Assembly: GCA_023428655.1 (NCBI GenBank)
Contig: JAEYXC010000375.1
Location: forward strand, 1 to 8,645
Direction: 5' to 3'
Length of the DNA stretch: 8,645 bases
Origin: Bacillota bacterium
Lineage (GTDB): Bacteria > Bacillota > Clostridia > Lachnospirales > Lachnospiraceae
Shown: piece by piece, positions 5,861 through 8,645 of the stretch
Layout of the letters: the number at the start of each line of letters is the position of its first letter
Numbering within the stretch: position 1 is the first letter of the stretch
Program-made: the position numbers and the translations under genes
The notes under the pieces: model-generated
What the model was told of the DNA's origin: nothing
Seen by the model: the letters and a program-made list of their open reading frames with translations, nothing else
Databases searched by the model: none

Positions 5861-5865
5861 GGAGG
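5861..5865 (+). promoter_or_regulatory. Ribosome binding site deciding the amidohydrolase start
   Basis: GGAGG sits 5 nt before ATG 5871. Earlier in-frame ATGs at 5853 and 5859 would place this SD inside the coding region; only GAGGG at 5836-5840, 12 nt away, could serve 5853. Confidence 0.6.
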
Positions 5866-5870
5866 ATATT

Positions 5871-7133
5871 ATGAACATAGATATACTGGATTATATTAAC
5901 GGCCTTGAAATTGTTGACACACATGAGCATCTTATCCCATTTGAGACAAAGAGAGAGCACAACGATGTAATCAGTGAATACCTGACTCATTATTTTAGTG
6001 TTGACCTTGTTACCTCTGGACTACCATTAATACAGCTTGATAGGGTGCGAGGTAATCAATTGTCCATTATGGAAAAATGGGATTGTATTGAAAAACACTG
6101 GGAACTAAGCAAGTTTACAGGATATGGACAAGCTTTGGCACTCACTGCGAGAGATATTTACGGAATTGATGAAATTAACAGAGATAGCATTGAAGAGTTT
6201 AACAGGCGATATATGGAAACCTTTCACCTAGAGCATTATCACAAAATCCTAAAGGAAAAATCTAAAATAAAGGTTGCTATACTTGACCGCTTTGGGGAAA
6301 GAGAATGCGACAAGAATTATTTTATAATGGCTAACTTTATACGTCCACTGATTTATCCATATAGCTATCAGGAGATTGTAGATCTGGGAATGGAAGTGGG
6401 TATCAGTATTGGTTCTCTAGATGATTATCTTCGTGCATGCGAAAAGCAAATCGACAATTTCTTGAAGACCAGTAATATACTTAAATGCACCCTTGCCTAT
6501 TCTCGATCACTGGACTTTAAAAAAACGAGTAAGTATATTGCTGAAAAAGGCTTTAATAAGTATTTAAGCAATAAAAGAACAGATAACCCATCGGATTCTA
6601 ATATGGAATGTGATATTGATTTTTCAAATTATATGTTTCATTACATCATCAGCCTAGCGCAGGAGCGAGGTATGGTCATGCAGATACATACCGGAATACA
6701 GGAGGGGCATGGCAATATCCTTTCTAACAGCCATCCTGGTTTACTTAACCGTATCTTTATGGATTACCCTGATATGAAATTCGATATCTTCCATATCGGC
6801 TATCCATATCAAAGTGAATTGGGAGTCATGTGTAAGATGTTTAAGAATGTGTATATTGATATGTGTTGGTCGCATATTGTGTCACCGGTGGCATCCAGAA
6901 ATATACTCAGTGAGTGGCTGGAATTGTTACCGTATAATAAAATAAACGGTTTCGGAGGTGACTATTGCTTCGTTGATGGTGTTTATGGGCATCAATATAT
7001 GGCGCGCAGAAATATCGCTGAGGTGCTTTCAGAAAAAGTTGAGAGAGGCCTGTTCTCCGTCAGCAAAGCGTGTGAAATCAGCAAAGCATTGTTATATGAT
7101 AATCCGACAGAGTTGTTTGGTTTAGAGAATTAA
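5871..7133 (+). CDS. Amidohydrolase-superfamily metal-dependent hydrolase
   Basis: A 420-residue predicted TIM-barrel metalloenzyme, cytosolic. The signature HxH at the end of the first barrel strand is DTHEHL (H18, H20). Further candidate ligands follow in the expected order: K205 in NILKCTLAYSR (possible carbamylated or substrate-contact lysine), H273 in MQIHTG, H308 in IFHIGYP, and the catalytic Asp D364 in FGGDYCF. The order and spacing recall the uronate isomerase/FluG-like branch rather than dihydroorotase or urease types, so a sugar-acid isomerase or C-C/C-N hydrolase reaction is possible; the substrate is unknown. The C-terminal NPTELFGLEN resembles the 'NP..LF/Y' end common in the superfamily. 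The start at 5871 rests on GGAGG at 5861-5865. The gene is monocistronic and followed by a strong terminator. No transporter or pathway partner is adjacent to name a substrate. Confidence 0.87.
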   Translation: MNIDILDYINGLEIVDTHEHLIPFETKREHNDVISEYLTHYFSVDLVTSGLPLIQLDRVRGNQLSIMEKWDCIEKHWELSKFTGYGQALALTARDIYGIDEINRDSIEEFNRRYMETFHLEHYHKILKEKSKIKVAILDRFGERECDKNYFIMANFIRPLIYPYSYQEIVDLGMEVGISIGSLDDYLRACEKQIDNFLKTSNILKCTLAYSRSLDFKKTSKYIAEKGFNKYLSNKRTDNPSDSNMECDIDFSNYMFHYIISLAQERGMVMQIHTGIQEGHGNILSNSHPGLLNRIFMDYPDMKFDIFHIGYPYQSELGVMCKMFKNVYIDMCWSHIVSPVASRNILSEWLELLPYNKINGFGGDYCFVDGVYGHQYMARRNIAEVLSEKVERGLFSVSKACEISKALLYDNPTELFGLEN

Positions 7134-7175
7134 TCGGAGGATTGGGTTAAGTTCAATCAGGATTTGTAAAAAATT

Positions 7176-7209
7176 TTGCCGCCTATGGAGGAGCTTCCAT
7201 AGGCGGCAA
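7176..7209. terminator. Strong bidirectional Rho-independent terminator
   Basis: TTGCCGCCTATGGA (7176-7189) pairs perfectly with TCCATAGGCGGCAA (7196-7209), a 14-bp GC-rich stem with a 6-nt loop. On the minus strand it is followed by AA and six T (7173-7168), a classical tail for the histidine kinase gene, whose stop is 15 nt away. On the plus strand the tail is TTTATC, weaker but serviceable for the amidohydrolase gene. Confidence 0.9.
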
Positions 7210-7224
7210 TTTATCTGTTATATG

Positions 7225-8448
7225 TTATAAATGGACTGTAATGGTAAGATTATTGCCATTTTGACTTTCCGCTCGAATGGTGCCTTTATGATTTTCGACT
7301 ATGGATTTTGCGATAGACAAGCCGATGCCATAGCTATCTCGATCATTTCGGGATTTTTCCGAACGATAAAAGCGGTCAAATAATCGATCGATTTGTTCCG
7401 TTTCATTGATACGGCAGGTATTATAAACGATGATCTCTGTCTTGCGCTGCTTTTTGCTTACATCCAAACGTATTTTTCCCTCCGAATTAGAGTACTTCAG
7501 TGCATTATCTAAGAGGATTGACATCATTTGTCCGATTGCATTTCTGTCTCCGTTAATAACGATATTCCCCTCAATATGCTGTATAAACTCTTTCCCCGTT
7601 GCTGCAGCCATAACTGCAAATGGCTCGGATATTTCCCAGATTACCTCGCTTAAAGAGAAATCCGTCTTATCCGGAAAGGGGTGTTCCTCATCCAGACGGG
7701 ATAAGGTCACCAGGTCGGCAATCAGCTTTGACAATCGTCTGGACTGAAGTTGTATATTTTGAACCCACTCGTTTTCTTCCATTTCCATAGCAAGTACATC
7801 CGCACTGGTGGATATGGCGGTCAGTGGAGTTTTTAGTTCGTGTCCAGCATCTGTAATAAACCGCTTCTGCGTTTCAATATTACGGATATAGGGTGCGATG
7901 GCACGATGGGAAAAAACAAAGACAAGGACAAAGACAGCAATTAAGCAGCAAATCGCCACAAAACCCGTTACCAGAAGCAACGACTTCATAGATTGTAGCT
8001 CACGCTCGGAGTTGAGAAAAAACAAAGCGGTTCCCTGGTCGGATTTATTAACTAGATAGCGATATCCCCTATAATATCCACGTGTACTCGAATTCTCTAA
8101 TACATGATTGGCATAGCTTTTTGCTTCTTCTTCCGATACGGATGCAATATGATCTTGATTAATCCCTCGAATTACTCCGTTGGAGTCACAATATACAACA
8201 AAGAAACGCATCATATATTGGACCTCAGGCGAAAAAGGTCCGATAGGACCGGGCATGTGAATGCCCTCGGCAGGGAAGGGTGGACGATCCTCTTTTTCGA
8301 ATCTCACTAGCATTTCAAGGGTAGCGTCCTGCTGACGTGTAATATTATTGTAGTTCCATAAGCTAATAATACATAGTAGCACCAGCACAACCGCTGAGAA
8401 AGCTGTCATAGCTGCGCCAATAAAGCGCCAACGCATTTTTTTTAACAT
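7225..8448 (-). CDS. Membrane sensor histidine kinase of a two-component system
   Basis: A 407-residue kinase. It has transmembrane segment 1 at about 10-30 and an extracytoplasmic sensor at 31-155 of unknown ligand, with a Pro-rich stretch PPFPAEGIHMPGPIGPF (56-72). Segment 2 is at about 156-180, followed directly, without a recognisable HAMP domain, by the dimerisation helix carrying the H-box DAGHELKTPL (H203). The catalytic domain has the N-box LLDNALKYS (N314 or N315 region), FDRFYR (357-362) and the G2 box YGIGLS (373-378). The usual DxGxG G1 box is replaced by VYNTCRIN (341-348), a substitution typical of a clostridial subfamily, so activity is still likely. GGAGG (8456-8460, minus strand) is 7 nt before the ATG. 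The gene overlaps the regulator stop by 7 nt. It autophosphorylates on H203 and passes phosphate to the adjacent regulator. The signal is unknown; the sequence gives no basis for calling it VanS or PhoR. Confidence 0.93.
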   Translation of the reverse strand: MLKKMRWRFIGAAMTAFSAVVLVLLCIISLWNYNNITRQQDATLEMLVRFEKEDRPPFPAEGIHMPGPIGPFSPEVQYMMRFFVVYCDSNGVIRGINQDHIASVSEEEAKSYANHVLENSSTRGYYRGYRYLVNKSDQGTALFFLNSERELQSMKSLLLVTGFVAICCLIAVFVLVFVFSHRAIAPYIRNIETQKRFITDAGHELKTPLTAISTSADVLAMEMEENEWVQNIQLQSRRLSKLIADLVTLSRLDEEHPFPDKTDFSLSEVIWEISEPFAVMAAATGKEFIQHIEGNIVINGDRNAIGQMMSILLDNALKYSNSEGKIRLDVSKKQRKTEIIVYNTCRINETEQIDRLFDRFYRSEKSRNDRDSYGIGLSIAKSIVENHKGTIRAESQNGNNLTITVHL

Positions 8449-8645
8449 GTGGTTTCCTCCATGGAATAGCCTGCACCGCGAATTGTCTTAAGTTCGATAT
8501 TTGCACCCAGTTGTTTTAGCTTCTTTCGAAGAAATCCGATATAGGTCCAAACAACATCAATTTCGGCTTCACAGTCAAAACCCCAAATCTTTTGCATAAG
8601 GTGTTCGGCGGAAAACACTTGGTAAGGATGTCGAAGGAATAATTC
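8442..8645 (-). CDS. OmpR/PhoB-type response regulator, C-terminal part only
   Basis: The last 67 residues of a response regulator whose N-terminal receiver domain lies beyond the right edge. What is visible is the winged-helix DNA-binding domain: ELFLRHPYQVFSAEHLMQKIWG (1-22), the recognition helix VVWTYIGFLRKKLKQLG (31-47), and the wing IELKTIRGAGYSM (50-62), all classical OmpR/PhoB features. It ends at TAA 8444-8442 and overlaps the kinase start (ATG 8448-8446), so the two are translationally coupled with the regulator first. It should bind target promoters as a phosphorylated dimer. Autoregulation cannot be judged because the promoter is outside the window. Confidence 0.93.
   Translation of the reverse strand, partial: ELFLRHPYQVFSAEHLMQKIWGFDCEAEIDVVWTYIGFLRKKLKQLGANIELKTIRGAGYSMEETTC

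Larger units (their letters stand above)
5517..5870. other. 354-bp gene-poor spacer between divergent genes
   Basis: AT-rich spacer separating the divergent DUF3243 (-) and amidohydrolase (+) genes. It holds the AGGAGG of the DUF3243 gene (5525-5530), a weak 7-bp hairpin (5578-5584 with 5593-5599, loop TTATCATT), a 40-codon open frame (5615-5737), a candidate extended -10 (5743-5751), a small GTGTG/CACAC inverted repeat (5824-5828 with 5841-5845), and the amidohydrolase ribosome binding site (5861-5865). No tRNA, riboswitch or repeat array was recognised. Confidence 0.6.

Noticed and set aside
7430..7747. 105-codon plus-strand frame
   Set aside because: It lies wholly antisense to the histidine kinase catalytic domain, with no motif or ribosome binding site of its own.
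1..8645. CRISPR arrays, tRNA/rRNA genes, insertion sequences, phage genes, riboswitches
   Set aside because: No regularly spaced repeats, cloverleaf-like sequences, transposase or phage motifs, or known riboswitch cores were seen on either strand.

Overview
The window reads like a stretch of a low-to-medium GC Firmicutes chromosome. An anaerobic Clostridia member, perhaps Lachnospiraceae, fits best. The pointers are purine-rich GGAGG-type ribosome binding sites before almost every gene, an EFR1-type flavodoxin/ferredoxin protein, a stand-alone VWA protein of clostridial type, a short DUF3243 (YmfJ-like) protein, and a sensor kinase with the 'VYNT...YGIGLS' ATPase signature common in clostridial two-component systems. 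The assignment rests on protein flavour only; no rRNA or tRNA is present to confirm it.

Layout, left to right. (1) 21-674 (+): a TerY-like VWA/MIDAS protein. (2) 675-864: a leader region with two near-identical GTTC...GAAC dyads, a 7-codon open frame with a Shine-Dalgarno (SD) site, a weak hairpin and a good sigma-A-like promoter, ahead of (3) 865-1800 (+): an AT-rich aminoglycoside/choline-kinase-fold phosphotransferase. (4) 1722-1886: an open frame without a clear start that overlaps the kinase end and stops 7 nt before (5) 1894-2610 (+): an EFR1-family flavodoxin plus two-[4Fe-4S] protein. (6) 2880-4342 (+): a translationally coupled pair (ATGA overlap), a short-chain dehydrogenase/reductase followed by an acetoacetate-decarboxylase-superfamily protein, closed by a terminator at 4366-4405. 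(7) 4490-5068 (+): an unrecognised six-helix membrane protein. (8) 5271-5516 (-): DUF3243 protein, convergent with the membrane protein and separated from it by a hairpin. (9) 5517-5870: a gene-poor spacer. (10) 5871-7133 (+): an amidohydrolase-superfamily metalloenzyme. (11) A strong bidirectional terminator at 7176-7209. (12) 7225-8448 (-) and 8442-8645 (-, cut by the window edge): a sensor histidine kinase and its OmpR/PhoB-type response regulator, overlapping by 7 nt.

The only clear functional units are the SDR-decarboxylase pair (a candidate two-step 3-hydroxy/3-keto acid or related small-molecule pathway) and the two-component system. The rest looks like independently transcribed single genes. 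Base composition shifts by eye: the VWA, EFR1, SDR/decarboxylase and kinase/regulator genes are richer in GC, while the phosphotransferase and the membrane protein are clearly AT-rich, suggesting a patchwork with some acquired genes.

I do not see convincing evidence of a new multi-gene system. The points most worth a second look are the leader and possible relic frame bracketing the phosphotransferase, the coupled SDR/decarboxylase pair, and two unassigned small open frames (5074-5229 and 5615-5737). Starts were revised downstream of the longest open frame for four genes (1894, 3665, 4490, 5871) on the basis of ribosome binding sites and family alignment.
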